In this document: in pieces, positions 1 through 9,775 of the stretch
Layout: the number at the start of each line of letters is the position of its first letter
How positions within the stretch are numbered: the first letter of the stretch is position 1
Assembly: GCA_964058805.1 (NCBI GenBank)
Contig: CAXKVV010002049.1
Coordinates: 1 to 28,043, forward strand
Direction: 5' to 3'
Length of the DNA: 28,043 bases
Source of the DNA: Schoenoplectus triqueter
Lineage: Eukaryota; Streptophyta; Magnoliopsida; Poales; Cyperaceae
Translations under genes and position numbers: made by a program
Notes under the pieces: model-generated
Told to the model about the DNA's origin: nothing
The model's input: only the letters and a program-made list of their open reading frames with translations
Database searches by the model: none

Positions 1-707
1 TATGTTTATCAGCTCCCATTATCAACCCTAGATTAAATATTTGTTCAAAAAATCCTAAATAATGATACTCCAATTTCTCATTTAGTTATGTATATAGTTT
101 ATGAATAATAATAGAATATGTTGGGATTTTATCCCTCTTACTATTTTTTTCCCTTCTGTAAAGATAAATGGCAAAATAGGGATTATTTCTTTTAACATTG
201 AATTAAAATAAATGAATTAGATAAATTTCATTAAAATTCAAATAATAAAATATAAATTAATTTATTTACTCAATACAATGATCTGAAAAATAAAATTGTA
301 TTCTTACCTTTTTGTACCGATTGGCTCCATAGTAAAAGAAAAGAAAAAGAACTGCTAGGAGTGGCAAATTTCGAAATCCATGAGAAACGAAATCAGATCA
401 TCAACATTTTTTATTTAATTTTTTTTTAAACACAACTACAATTTCTTGCTTTCTGGGTCCGGCCGAAATAAACCCAACCCATGCTTCATACTCTACTTAT
501 ATCAAGCTGATATATAATATGTGTTGAACCTTTTCAAATAAACACGCAAACACTTTTTTTGTCCTTATCAAAGTAAAAGGTAAGCAAATAACGCTGATTG
601 TGTTTGCTGGATTTTGAATAGAGTTGAATAAAGTTAAATATGTATTTGATACGGGCTTATGGTCGACGTCATATGATATGCATAATTTGTATTTCAGATG
701 CTCGCAT
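1..707. other. AT-rich unassigned sequence, left edge
   Basis: No ORF of useful length, RNA gene or recognisable transposon end was found here. It lies outside the CACTA-like element that seems to start at 708. On the minus strand there is a weak first-exon candidate: an ATG at 330-328 in good context (A at -3, G at +4), 23 coding bases, a strong donor (AAG/GTAAGA at 310-305) and a possible acceptor at 157-156. The spliced frame closes after only 30 residues (stop at 88-86), so I do not call it a gene. A short upstream ORF of eight codons precedes that ATG. Confidence 0.5.
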
Positions 708-1366
708 TACTACAAAAAATAACATCAATAACGGTTTTTTCAGTAACGGTCAAACCATAAAAATTAATTAAATATTAATAACAATTAATCTAGTAATCAA
801 AAGTCTTAAATCTAATTAACAAACTGTGAAACTTATAATAATTAATAATATACAATGAGATTTATGATAATATAGTACCGATGAATAATAAGATAAATGA
901 TAATAATAAGGAACTGAGAATCAGAGATAATAATCTGATAAATAGGGATGATTTACGAATTAAGCGAGTTCAGAAAAATAAAATATTTAAATTAAGATAA
1001 ACTCAAATTAAGTCCGTGATTAAAATCGAATAAACTTAACCCATATTGACCCACTACGCCTAATGTTAAGTTACACTAAAGACAACACCAGAGCCTCCAC
1101 AGAAAATCCCCAACACGATTATCTTTCTCTTCATTAAAACATCAACACATTTAAATAAATAAAAATATTTAATTTAAATTTAAGTTCAATTGAATTTAAT
1201 TTTCTTCATTTAATTATTATTTTTATTTTTACTTTTATTTTTATTTTAGTTTTATATAATATATTTAGTTTCTAATTAATGAAACTAATATTAGTATATA
1301 AAATAAAATATAATATAATATAAATAATTAGGATATAGTAGTTAATAAAGTATATAAATATATATA

Positions 1367-1487
1367 TTAATCAATTTCTCTATTTAAATAATTGAATAAT
1401 ATATATATATATATATTAATCAATTTCTCTATGTTCAATAAGAACAATATCAATTATATAATATTATATATTAATCAATTTCTCTAT
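1367..1487. repeat. Three spaced copies of a 17-bp motif inside the LTR
   Basis: The motif TTAATCAATTTCTCTAT occurs exactly at 1367-1383, 1416-1432 and 1471-1487, spaced by 49 and 55 bp and separated by TA-rich tracts including a run of AT dinucleotides. It is probably a decayed short tandem repeat in the AT-rich 5' part of the LTR. Confidence 0.8.
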
Positions 1488-2977
1488 TTTAAATTAATCG
1501 ATTAAGTAATTAAATCTACGAACTCCTGACTAAAATAAAGAATGAACGTATAAAAGTGATCAAGAACGATAAACACAATTTAACAGATCAATATGCGAAC
1601 GATTAAAATTTTCAACACCTCAAATATGCAGTAGAGATGCTTCCGAATTTTTTGAGAAAAGACGATAAAACCCGAACGAAACGTTTAATTAAAGTATCAT
1701 TATGATTGATTGTTAATTATGAAATAAATAAATAAAGTTAAAACTAATAAACATCTAATTTAAATTAAAATAAGTAATATAGTCAACTCGGATCCATTCG
1801 CGAAGTATGAGGCCGTTCCTGACCCGACATACTCAGACGCTGACCCCAAGGCCGACGTAGTACCTCCGGAGTAGAGCAACTCTGCGATCCTCACCATCAC
1901 TCCTAGGTATGGTTTCCTGGGATTTGCTTTTCTTTCTTCAGAAATAGGAACCCAAACCAAAATAAAAATATTTTTAAAATAATTGAACTGCGGTATTTTT
2001 CTGACCAAATCTGTCTAGGGACCCGAATTGAACTGTCATATGCACCCGATAAATTGACTAGTATTTTTGGGGCCTACTCGCATTCGCATGTCATATCATT
2101 CCATATTATATGTAGACAGGATAGGAGTAGGACTCGGGAAGTAGTCTCGAGATTGGATTAGATAGAATTAAATAATCAAGTTGTAGATTATAATTATCAG
2201 GATAATATTGTTACTATCACTAAGTATTAATTTAGTTAAGTAGTTAATCATGCATTAAATGCATGGGAGTGCTGAGAGACGAGCCGGGTAATTCATAGTC
2301 TGAGGTTGTCTTGTATAACCAGACCGTTGTGGACACGTACGGTGACCCATAAGCCCGTGGGACCCATCAATCTGTATATACATTGCGCATCTTTGTCTGT
2401 CGGACTATCCACTGACCCCGTCATTTGGTAGGTTCGGCTGTGTCAGAGTGATTTCTTTTTTGATCAATATTATATTCTTATTATTCTTAAATTTATTTGA
2501 TTTTTAAATCCAAAGTTGAGCTATTAGGATATCATGTCTTTCAGTATTTAGTGTGGGCGATCATATTCGGGACTGGAATCTACACTGAGATATTATATTA
2601 TTTTATTTATCCGGCTTATTTAGGATCCTGGTATGTCCGAAGGGCTTCTCCTTTGGCCCCTGGTTGGTATAGAGAAAGTCGGGATGCGGTTCTCTAGCCT
2701 TAGTGGGTATAGTGTAGGCTCCCATTTATTTCTGATTTATCAATTCACGGGTAGTTATATCCTTTTGGCGATATGACAACTGAAAATATAACTTCTTAAT
2801 CCCCTTTGTTTATTATATTATTATTATTTTGTGAGGTGGATCATCAGATTCAGAATACCGAGTACGTGCTTTTAGCTGTCACTCTCCTAGGGCGTTATCG
2901 CTCCGGGAGGCCGAATTTTTTCAGGGTATTCAGGGCATTGGCGCCCACTTATTCGAAAATCTTAAATTTATAAGTTG

Positions 2978-3038
2978 GGCCCGAATACGTGCTCGCTTAG
3001 GTAAGTCACAAGTCCAAGGCCCGATCACGTGCCCGCTT
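2978..3038. repeat. Imperfect 40-bp direct repeat in the LTR
   Basis: GGCCCGAATACGTGCTCGCTT (2978-2998) recurs as a diverged copy at 3018-3038, one 40-bp step later. A looser relative containing GAGTACGTGCTT lies near 2858. ACGTG-core repeats in LTRs may serve as transcription factor sites, but that is only an inference here. Confidence 0.6.
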
Positions 3039-3676
3039 GTGAATGGACTGATGATCTGTAACTGGGTTATATATATACGGGTGCTTTAAATCTCATACCT
3101 CATATGTATGTTTAATATATATTATATTATTATCCATATATTTTTATATTTCGGGTTTATCTGTCATTGCATGTCATCGCATCATAGCGATTTATTGAAG
3201 AGATGCATTAAACTTTAATTTTAATTATAATTAGATAATTACTGCATTCAGAAAGTCAATATCGGTATTTGGGTCTAGTCTAGGAAAGAAGATCAAATCT
3301 TAAGGCTGGATCTAAATCCGTACCGAGTAATTTTTAAATTACTCACGTTTCCACGGTGGTTGTGGGATCCAGGTTCACAGGTACAGGATTGATTTTTTTA
3401 TGAGAGTGCTAGGTATAGTCCTACGTGATATCAGAGGTGCTTCGCCGCATCAGCACAGTGAGACAAGTAGATTATTAGGACCTATCAGTTATCGGGTTTT
3501 TGTTTCTTTCTTTGGGTTTTATTTGAGAGATTTTTGTTACCCATTCCGATGAAGTTAGCCCCGCCGGTGTCGGGTGTTGTACCTTTACTGTATATTCTAA
3601 ACTGTTATTATTTTGTATTATTATTATTGTTTTGTTTATTATGAGATTTATCTTAATTAATTCATTTAGCCTTTTG

Positions 3677-3702
3677 TACGTACGTCTCGTCGTGCGTACG
3701 TA
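3677..3702. repeat. Inverted repeat near the LTR 3' end
   Basis: TACGTACG (3677-3684) and its exact complement CGTACGTA (3695-3702) flank the 10-base spacer TCTCGTCGTG. Each arm is itself close to palindromic. It lies about 50 bp inside the proposed LTR end. Confidence 0.75.
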
Positions 3703-3911
3703 ACGGAATTAATCACCCCTAATCTGTTTTAATTATTCTGGAATGTGACACTACCAGTTGTGCAACTATTATTGATGGCACAATCACAAAAAAATTATCA
3801 TAACCATTATTAAAGGACAGTCAACCCCACTTCAGAATCTATATCAGGATACTTTTTATGTCTACTTTAAGTAATATTTTTTACAAAATAATTATTACTG
3901 AAGACAATCTT

Positions 3912-3941
3912 AGTAATAATTTTTAGATAAAAATTATTACT
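3912..3941. repeat. Perfect 14-bp hairpin, CACTA-like subterminal repeat
   Basis: The left arm AGTAATAATTTTTA (3912-3925) is exactly complementary to 3928-3941, leaving a two-base spacer. The same design recurs at 4712-4740 and, less perfectly, near 3955-3990, 4628-4660, 7260-7295, 7355-7390 and 7450-7490. Confidence 0.8.
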
Positions 3942-4711
3942 GATGGTAACTTTTAATAATAATTTTTATATAAAATCATTGCTAAAGGTCTTTACTTTTT
4001 TTAAAAATAATTTATAAGAAATATCATCGAGAGTTTCTTAAAGAGTCTTTTAGCCATTTTTATTTAATAATCGTGATTATAAAAAGAACATACACATATA
4101 ACTAACACGCACATATATAAATAAAAAATATAAGTACATGTTGCTCATATAATAATATAAATTTTATTTTTATTTTTAAGAAAAATCTGAAAAAAAAATA
4201 AAATATATATATCTTGAATCTTTAAATGTATTTTTTAGAGCCAAGATGAGTTTTTTCATACCGAAAATCATCATAATAACATATATGATTAATCCTATAG
4301 ATCTCATCAAAAGCTTTCTTTGACTGTATAGAACACCCGAGTAGAGTTTTCTATCAAAAATTATGACCGTTTGAGGAAGATGAGCTCAAATTTCGATTAT
4401 ACCTTCATATTTTTTTTCATCTTTTCTTCTTCTTCCCCTAACCCTACCACTCAAGAACTCTTTTATTTAAGATCCGAGTTTTGAAAATGAGGAGAGAGAC
4501 AATGAAGTGATATATTATTGTGAGGTATGTTTATTTAGGAACGTCGGATGAAGTCGAAATGAATGATGAATATGAAAAGCCTTCAGAATGTGTGGATGTC
4601 GCTTTACTAAATTATTATTGGTTGGGATGTTTAGTAATGATTTTTTTTTATAAAAAAACTGTTACTGAAGGTAGACCTAAAGATGGTCTGACAAGTGACA
4701 TATTGATCTTT

Positions 4712-4740
4712 AGTAATGATTTTTTATAAAAATCATTACT
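4712..4740. repeat. Perfect 13-bp hairpin, CACTA-like subterminal repeat
   Basis: AGTAATGATTTTT (4712-4724) is exactly complementary to 4728-4740 with a three-base spacer. It is the best-preserved member of the recurring self-complementary family and lies a few bases left of the proposed hAT end at 4747. Confidence 0.8.
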
Positions 4741-4746
4741 CTGGGT

Positions 4747-4944
4747 TAGAGGATTGAAGACGGTCCGGTCCGGACCCGGACGGTCCGGTCCGGACCCGGA
4801 CGGTCCACGGTCCCGCACGGTTCAAACGGTCCGGTCCAAGGCGGTCCAAATTCGAAAAAACCGAACCCGTCCCACCGTTGGCCCCCGGGGGCCGGACCCC
4901 CACGGGACGGTCCGGTCCAGTCCACGGTCCGGTCCGGTCCAAAT
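4747..4944. repeat. GC-rich hAT subterminal repeat region
   Basis: A 20-bp unit, CGGTCCGGTCCGGACCCGGA, occurs twice in perfect tandem (4761-4780, 4781-4800), followed by more GGTCC blocks and their complements up to about 4944. The block is far richer in G+C than its surroundings. Open frames on both strands here are low-complexity (RTGP/GPDR-like) and are artefacts of the repeat. In hAT elements such regions are transposase-binding arrays; that role is inferred. Confidence 0.75.
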
Positions 4945-5408
4945 TTTTTTTTTATAAATTGAAAAAAATAATAATTTATCATATTTTTTAATAATAATTT
5001 TTAACTAATTCGAATTATTATTTTTAATTGTTTAAAAATCTAATAGTACTAAAAAATTAAAAAAATTGTAAAAAAATAAAATTTCAGAAAATTATAAAAA
5101 AATATAATTAAAGTTGAAAAATAAATTTATTAATTTTTAAATAATCATTTTCATCAAATTAATTATGTATTTTTGAATAATTTAAAAATCAAATAATACA
5201 AAAAAAATATAAAATATCAAAAATTATAAAATAAAATTTGGATAATATTTTAAGTTACCCTCCTCCTTTAATCCGGGCTTGGGACCGGCTATGTTAAAAA
5301 AATATAGGCGGAGTTATAACTTTTTTTTGTTAGTAATGTTCTTTAAAAAAATAATTGAAATATTTAAAAATAAATAAAAAGATTGATATGGTAAGAAATA
5401 CCAAACTC
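4945..5408. other. AT-rich 3' region of the hAT element, no gene
   Basis: This is the stretch between the GC-rich subterminal repeats and the transposase stop codon, made largely of A and T runs. It may contain the 3' untranslated region of the transposase transcript (minus strand). A short GC-richer island at about 5258-5290 is unexplained. Confidence 0.5.
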
Positions 5409-7162
5409 CTAGAAGTCATTATGCATATACCATAAATCGTTGTCTTGAATGTCAATTGGGTCGTCGGAATCATCTTCCAGAGAGATATCAGGGATATTGG
5501 TACCGCTTTCTTGAGTTTCTATGGCGGATGTTGCTGTCTCAAATGTGGTATCATGTTGCATGCGACTTTCAGCATCAATCCAATCTTTATTGCACACAAG
5601 TTGTTCGAAAATTTTTGAACCCAATTTTGTACGCTTAACTGTTAGGATCCTGTTTGCCGAACTAAAACATGATTCGGAAGGGACGGTTGACACAGGCACT
5701 GCAAATAGATCACGCGCCATCATCGCCAATGTTGGATAGGCAGTTGCATTCCTCTTCCAGTACTCCAGGATATCAATTTGATCATCTTCCATGCTTCCCA
5801 AACAATAACTCAGTAATTCGTTATTGTTTATTTGTTGATCTTCAAAATAATCATCATCTCGCAACTCATTTAGCAATCCAGATGAACTATTACTTCTATA
5901 CGATTAAAAATGAACACAATATAAGTGAATAAATTATGTAATAGAAAGAATGATGATTAAAATTCATACCTAATATTGCGATCGATAGTAGAAGGATTAT
6001 TAGTATTTCGTCGGGAGTTATAAATGTTGAACATCTCCTCCAATAAGCTATTTACGCGATTATCTTCTTCATTAGTGCGTAGATGTAAATTTTGTTTGTA
6101 CCTTTGAAGAAGCCTTACGGTGTATTTTTTCTTGAATGATGGATGAAGGCAATTTGCGATAATTGTCACGGCGGGTACTTCCTCCCAATATTTGAGAAAT
6201 TTTTCTTTCATTGCTTCTACGATTGGAGAAAGAGATGAGTCGAGACTTTCTATATTTTCCATCTCACGATAAACCTTTTGAGAAAAAGAATATAAAAAAA
6301 AGATTAGATAAAAAAAGAATATAGAACAAAATGTGATAGAAAAAATAATATAGAAAGACAAAAAGATAAAAAGTTAAAAAAAATGAAGTTTAAAATGAAT
6401 CAAATTAAAAAAAAAAAGATAATTCACCTTCGATATACGATAAAGATGATGAAGTAACTCATGTGTAGACGGTATATACGAGCACGATAGTTTGACAGTT
6501 GCCGTGAAGAAGACACCGAGGAAGGATTTTAACATCTCAAGTTGGTCTCATTCTCCCTCGGAGATAAGCAAATGAATCCCCTCGGTTGAGTTATTTAAGG
6601 TTTCGGTTATAGCATGCTTGTAAGGAAAACAACGATGAAACATTCTATAGGTCGAGTTCCAACGGGTATCTACATCCCATGGTACTCTTAACTTGCTCAA
6701 ACCTAACCGGACACATAAGGCGTGAAATTCTTATTTTCTTATATTATTTGAAAAAATATGGTGAAGACTATTTTTAAATTTCACAATTAATGCATTAACA
6801 CCTTGTGTTTTAATACCCGCCTTAACGGTAAGGTGAAGAATATGACAAGCACATTTTTGATGAAACATCTTGCCATTCATGATAGGGTTTAATGACCGAG
6901 TAAAATAATCAATTGACTTTATATTATTACTAGCATTATCGAATGAAATCGAAAAAATTTTATTTTCTAAATCTCTTTTTAAATTAAATTCTTGTAAAAC
7001 ACTAATAATAGATTGATAAATAATTTGTGCAGTATGCGGAAATTCCATGATACGAAAACTTAAAACTCTTTTTTGTAATATCCAATTTTCATCAATATAA
7101 TGGGCAGTAACACAAGAGTAACCAAGGCCGTGTTTACCGGCCGTCCAAATTAGCTTCGGTGA
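5409..7162 (-). pseudogene. hAT transposase relic, three exons, two in-frame stops
   Basis: The protein would cut and join the ends of a hAT transposon in the nucleus. Exon 1 runs 7162-6428, exon 2 6274-5970, exon 3 5895-5409. Introns are 6427-6275 (153 bp, phase 0) and 5969-5896 (74 bp, phase 2), both GT-AG, and both restore the frame. Exon 1 contains WTAG..GYSCVTAHYID and SFDNASNN, the RNase-H fold region (Asp codon at 6940-6938), then DVDTRWNSTY (about 6678-6649), a hAT hallmark. Exon 3 holds the C-terminal dimerisation domain (LEYWKRN...YPTLAMMARDLFAVP, then VPSESCFSSANRIL). In-frame stops lie at 6733-6731 (TAA) and 6550-6548 (TGA). The N-terminus, including any BED zinc finger, is missing, and the usual first catalytic Asp before the Trp of the WT motif is not seen. 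Tail after about 5560 is acidic. It cannot make a full transposase; a C-terminal fragment is conceivable. Confidence 0.9.
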
Positions 7163-7541
7163 CGATTTTTATGAAAAAATATTATTGAAGGTATTCGACA
7201 ATTAAGTCAGCTAGATTCAGACCTAGTTCTGGCATAGATGGGGCCCACTAACTAATTCAATAATGATTTTTATGTAAAAATTATTACTGAAGATGAATGT
7301 ATCTGACAATTAAATCAATAGGTTCTGACATAGGTGGAGTCAACTAACCAAATTCAGTAATGATTTTTATATAAAATTCATTACTAAAGTGAATGTATTT
7401 GATAATTAAGTTATAGGTTCTGACATAGATGGGCTCCATTGCCCTAATTTAGTAATGATATTTTTTCATAAAAAATATTATTAAAGGGGAATGTATCTGA
7501 CAATTAAGTTAATAGATTCTGACATAAAAGGAGCTCACTGA
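7161..7541. repeat. Four tandem units of about 86-103 bp, right subterminal block of the CACTA-like element
   Basis: Units start with TGATTTTTAT at about 7161 (variant), 7264, 7361 and 7456. Each continues with an ATTACTgAAG half, a GAATGTATCTGACAATTAAGT-like core (shortened in the first unit) and TTCTGACATAGATGG-like sequence. A partial fifth start is at about 7539. The units are diverged, so the block is not recent. The first unit abuts the broken end of the hAT transposase. Confidence 0.8.
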
Positions 7542-7711
7542 TTTTTATATCTTTTTATTATTTTTGACATATCTTTTATAATTATTGCTATTTAAAAATC
7601 ATTACTGAATCTTCCGTTTATTTCTTCGCAACACATTAGTTCCTATTTAGTAACTATTTTTTAACTATCATTATTGAATGAGGATTATAGAAGGCCAGTT
7701 TTGAGATAGTG

Positions 7712-8440
7712 TCAATGGATTAGGGGGCCCTGATCTCGTATTCGATGAATATATGTATGTGATAAGTGTATAAGAACTCTGGGTTTATGATAATGTGTGT
7801 ATTGACGAGCTGTAATCCCCGTACGTGATGAGGGTAGGGAGGTTTTCATAGGCATACAATTGATACTGTAGCCTTTCTACAGAAGGCAGTGATTGCCCTT
7901 ATATGTACATCACGTGGGTGTGATATTATAGAGGGGATGTGATGGCTTTTGGGGGAGGCATGCTTGGGCTGTGGAATAAGAGCTTGTGCCTGAGCCATGG
8001 GTCTTTTCGGATAGAATACCTTATCATTAACTTCCGCACCCAAGTAGTGGTGTCTATGATATTTCGGGCGACAAACTTGGTGATAGTGATGGTAATGGTC
8101 GGATAGAGTCGGATTTGTGTTTAATCCAATTTTTTTTTTTGGATTAAATATTTATTTCTTCTTAATTATATTATACCTTGAAAAAATAATTATTGTATTT
8201 AATTAAGTTTGTAGATTGTATATGTTCAATGAAAATATAGGATATTAATATGATAATTAAATATCTAATATATGATATATATTGATATTTTTGTAGCACA
8301 AATATATATATAAATGTTAATAACTAGTGTTATTATATAATTTAAGGGATAATATTATATTGAGATTTATAAATAAATAAAATAAATTATTGATTCAATA
8401 TACAATAATATACACATAACACATATCAATACATTATTAA
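7712..8440. other. Unassigned sequence between CACTA-like right end and orphan hAT end
   Basis: The first 400 bp are of mixed composition; the rest is AT-rich. A 65-codon minus-strand frame (8043-7846) has no domain or motif I recognise. TTTAATCCAA at about 8120-8129 is mirrored by TTGGATTAAA a dozen bases on, a short hairpin around a T run. No gene is supported. Confidence 0.45.
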
Positions 8441-8513
8441 ATTTTATCGATACTACGGGTCAGACGGGCATGCCTCACCTTAAACCCGTACCTGCCCGAC
8501 CCATACATCCCTA
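8441..8513. mobile_element. Orphan right end of a hAT element or MITE
   Basis: Read on the minus strand from 8513, the sequence starts TAGGGATG, a typical plant hAT terminus, and continues into GGGTCGGGCAGGTACGGG-like subterminal repeats. No matching left end is apparent within the preceding 800 bp, so the element is truncated or its left end has decayed. The 8 bp after it (8514-8521, gacaaccc) do not reappear at an obvious partner site. Confidence 0.5.
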
Positions 8514-8518
8514 GACAA

Positions 8519-8532
8519 CCCCTCAGCAGGGG
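8519..8532. repeat. Short GC hairpin next to the hAT end
   Basis: CCCCT (8519-8523) and AGGGG (8528-8532) flank CAGC. The right half forms CAGGGGCG, itself like the start of some hAT termini, but no partner end was found. Confidence 0.5.
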
Positions 8533-8534
8533 CG

Positions 8535-9239
8535 TCTAGACTATTTTGGTCGACAGCCCTGAGTGTGGGTGAGGACTTCAGAGAGCATGATTTTGCTTAT
8601 TTTTTTGAATGCGATGTTTGTCTATTGTAACATGTGTTTGTTATGTGATTGACTTTAAAAATTATAATATATATTATAGAAATATATTGGTAGAATTTTT
8701 TATCCCAAAAGGTAAAATCGTGATTTGTACACAAAACCTAACAGTAAGTTACGACTTAGGCAGTTATCTTTAGAATTGAACTAAATATTCGTGTTTATCT
8801 CGTAACTGTGTGGCGTCGGTCTTTGATAAGATTTTGTAAGAAAAAACACGAGGATTTGAGCCTTTAGGGCGAGATATCTAATCGTGAAGTTTGAACACGA
8901 CATTGACACGCAAAAACGTCAGTTAATGCTAAATTAAAATTATTAACCTCATGTTTGTTTGTTATTTAAAAAGTAAAAAGACTGAGTAAGTTAATAAAAG
9001 AGTGAATAGGAAAAGTGAAACTCCTAGTAATAATATCTAGTTTAAAAAATAATTTTATTCATTATTATTTAGTTAAATTTTAGTTTAGTTAAAATCTATC
9101 GTTGTTAGTTTAGATTGAATTTGTGAGAACTAATAATTTATTTTTGTCCTTGTGACTCAAAATCTCAATTACTATCGGATACGGTCATAGCATGTTAAAA
9201 TTAATTAGATATGGTAAAATGACCTTTCCAAATTTGAAT
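8535..9239. other. Unassigned AT-rich sequence
   Basis: No credible ORF, RNA gene or transposon terminus was seen. The part 8700-8930 is less AT-rich and might be an old repeat, but nothing identifies it. Confidence 0.4.
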
Positions 9240-9490
9240 ACGACCTGACTAAAAAAAATCCATCCAACTCGTTCAGATCTAACCCCGATCCGATCCAGAT
9301 TTTTTGATCACGTCAAATTGACCGATCCAATATCAATCTGATCCAACCCAAATCGAATGATTTATAATCTAATCAAAATTAACTTCAACCCGAACTGATT
9401 AACCCAATTTGATTTCTTTTAAGAAATCAAACTGTTATAATAAAATTCATCTGAACCTCGAACTCAACGCAACCCGCCCGATATCCATCT
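9240..9490. mobile_element. Degenerate hAT-like subterminal sequence
   Basis: The block is filled with GATCCGATCC, CCAACCCAAATCG and AACCCGCCCGATATCC variants, like the AACCCGACCC subterminal repeats of the MITE at 9776. A perfect 11-bp inverted repeat (9408-9418 with 9421-9431) lies inside it. Termini and target duplication are not recognisable. Confidence 0.35.
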
Positions 9491-9775
9491 ATGCTCGGTT
9501 GCTGGTTTTATTATATGTTAAGACATAAAAGAACAGATACCACGTAACAAACAAACAACTGTTGTCGATTCTGTGCTCACGGAAGAAGACAAACAACTTT
9601 CAATTGCAAAATAATTAAAAGAACAAAAGCAAACCTTTGCAGGTAAAAATTGTTTGTCTTGTAGCTGATTTTTTCATCCAAATTATGAATTTCAAATGAA
9701 AGAACAATAAGTTTACTTTTTTTATTCTGTACTTTTAGATTTCATAGTACTTGTAATTATAACGTTACCAATATT

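Larger units (their letters stand above)
825..3750 (+). mobile_element. Probable solo LTR of a Ty3/gypsy chromovirus (Tekay-like)
   Basis: The block starts TGTGAAAC and ends GGAATGTGACA, so it has the TG...CA termini of an LTR. Its 2.9-kb length, the mixed AT-rich and GC-moderate texture, the stretch ACTCACGTTTCCACGG near 3342-3357 and the GTACGTACG hairpin near the 3' end resemble the long LTRs of Tekay-type chromoviruses as I remember them. No gag, protease, reverse transcriptase or integrase reading frame lies next to it and no second LTR is seen, so a solo LTR is the simplest reading. The flanking 5-mers (caaac at 820-824, ctacc at 3751-3755) match at only three positions, so the target duplication is decayed or the 5' edge is slightly misplaced. 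Strand is inferred from TG at the left and the U5-like right end. Short ORFs inside it are not credible genes. Confidence 0.55.
3751..4746. other. CACTA-like element body between the solo LTR and the hAT insertion
   Basis: This stretch holds AGTAAT/ATTACT self-complementary blocks at 3840-4000 and 4610-4740, with an AT-rich, CT-tract-bearing interior between them. A 69-codon forward ORF at 4520-4729 runs into one of these palindromic blocks and resembles no protein I recognise. I treat it as chance. No other gene is seen. Confidence 0.5.
4747..7162 (-). mobile_element. 5'-truncated hAT transposon (Ac/Tam3 superfamily)
   Basis: The left end TAGAGGATTGAAGACGG (4747 on) resembles a hAT terminus (TAGGGATG or TAGGGGTG type) and leads into a GC-rich GGTCCGGTCC repeat region, a known style of plant hAT subterminal sequence. 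A minus-strand transposase relic follows. The other terminus and the 5' third of the gene are absent: at 7158-7165 the coding sequence stops abruptly against a repeat unit of the surrounding CACTA-like element. The element was therefore probably truncated by a deletion after insertion. No convincing 8-bp target duplication is left. Confidence 0.7.
708..7711. mobile_element. CACTA-like DNA transposon, broken by nested insertions
   Basis: The right end, read on the minus strand from 7711, starts CACTATCTCAAAACTGGCC. The left end at 708 starts TACTACAAAAAAT, one mismatch from the common CACTACAAAAAAT terminus. Both flanks carry the subterminal-style repeat AGTAATgATTTTT followed by its complement (3840-4000, 4610-4740, 7161-7640), as CACTA (En/Spm) elements often do. 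No CACTA transposase is visible, so the element would be non-autonomous or stripped. The three bases flanking the ends (cat and tca) are not a matching 3-bp target duplication, and the two termini match each other poorly, so the ends are provisional. A CACTAC at 3749 is an alternative left end, but it overlaps the end of the LTR. The body is interrupted by the solo LTR and by the hAT element. Confidence 0.4.

Noticed and set aside
1760..2697. Frames of 82 codons (minus) and 66 codons (plus) in the LTR
   Set aside because: Neither resembles a retrotransposon or host protein I know. The region has LTR character and no splice or start support.
3749..3756. CACTACCA as the left end of the CACTA-like element
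   Set aside because: It overlaps the GTGACA end of the LTR, the flanking triplets (tga and tca) differ, and the terminus beyond CACTA does not match the right end well. Kept only as an alternative.
4736..4982. Overlapping open frames on both strands rich in R, T, G, P and D
   Set aside because: They are translations of the GGTCC/GGACC hAT subterminal repeat, open in several frames at once.
5456..5932. Plus-strand frames of 60-87 codons
   Set aside because: They are shadows of the minus-strand hAT exon 3.
4737..7783. ACTCTGGGTT present both at about 4738 and 7774, as if a target duplication around the hAT element
   Set aside because: The right copy is not next to a hAT terminus and lies beyond the CACTA-like right end, so it is most likely coincidence.
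7846..8043. 65-codon minus-strand frame
   Set aside because: No recognisable motif and no supporting signals; isolated between decayed transposons.
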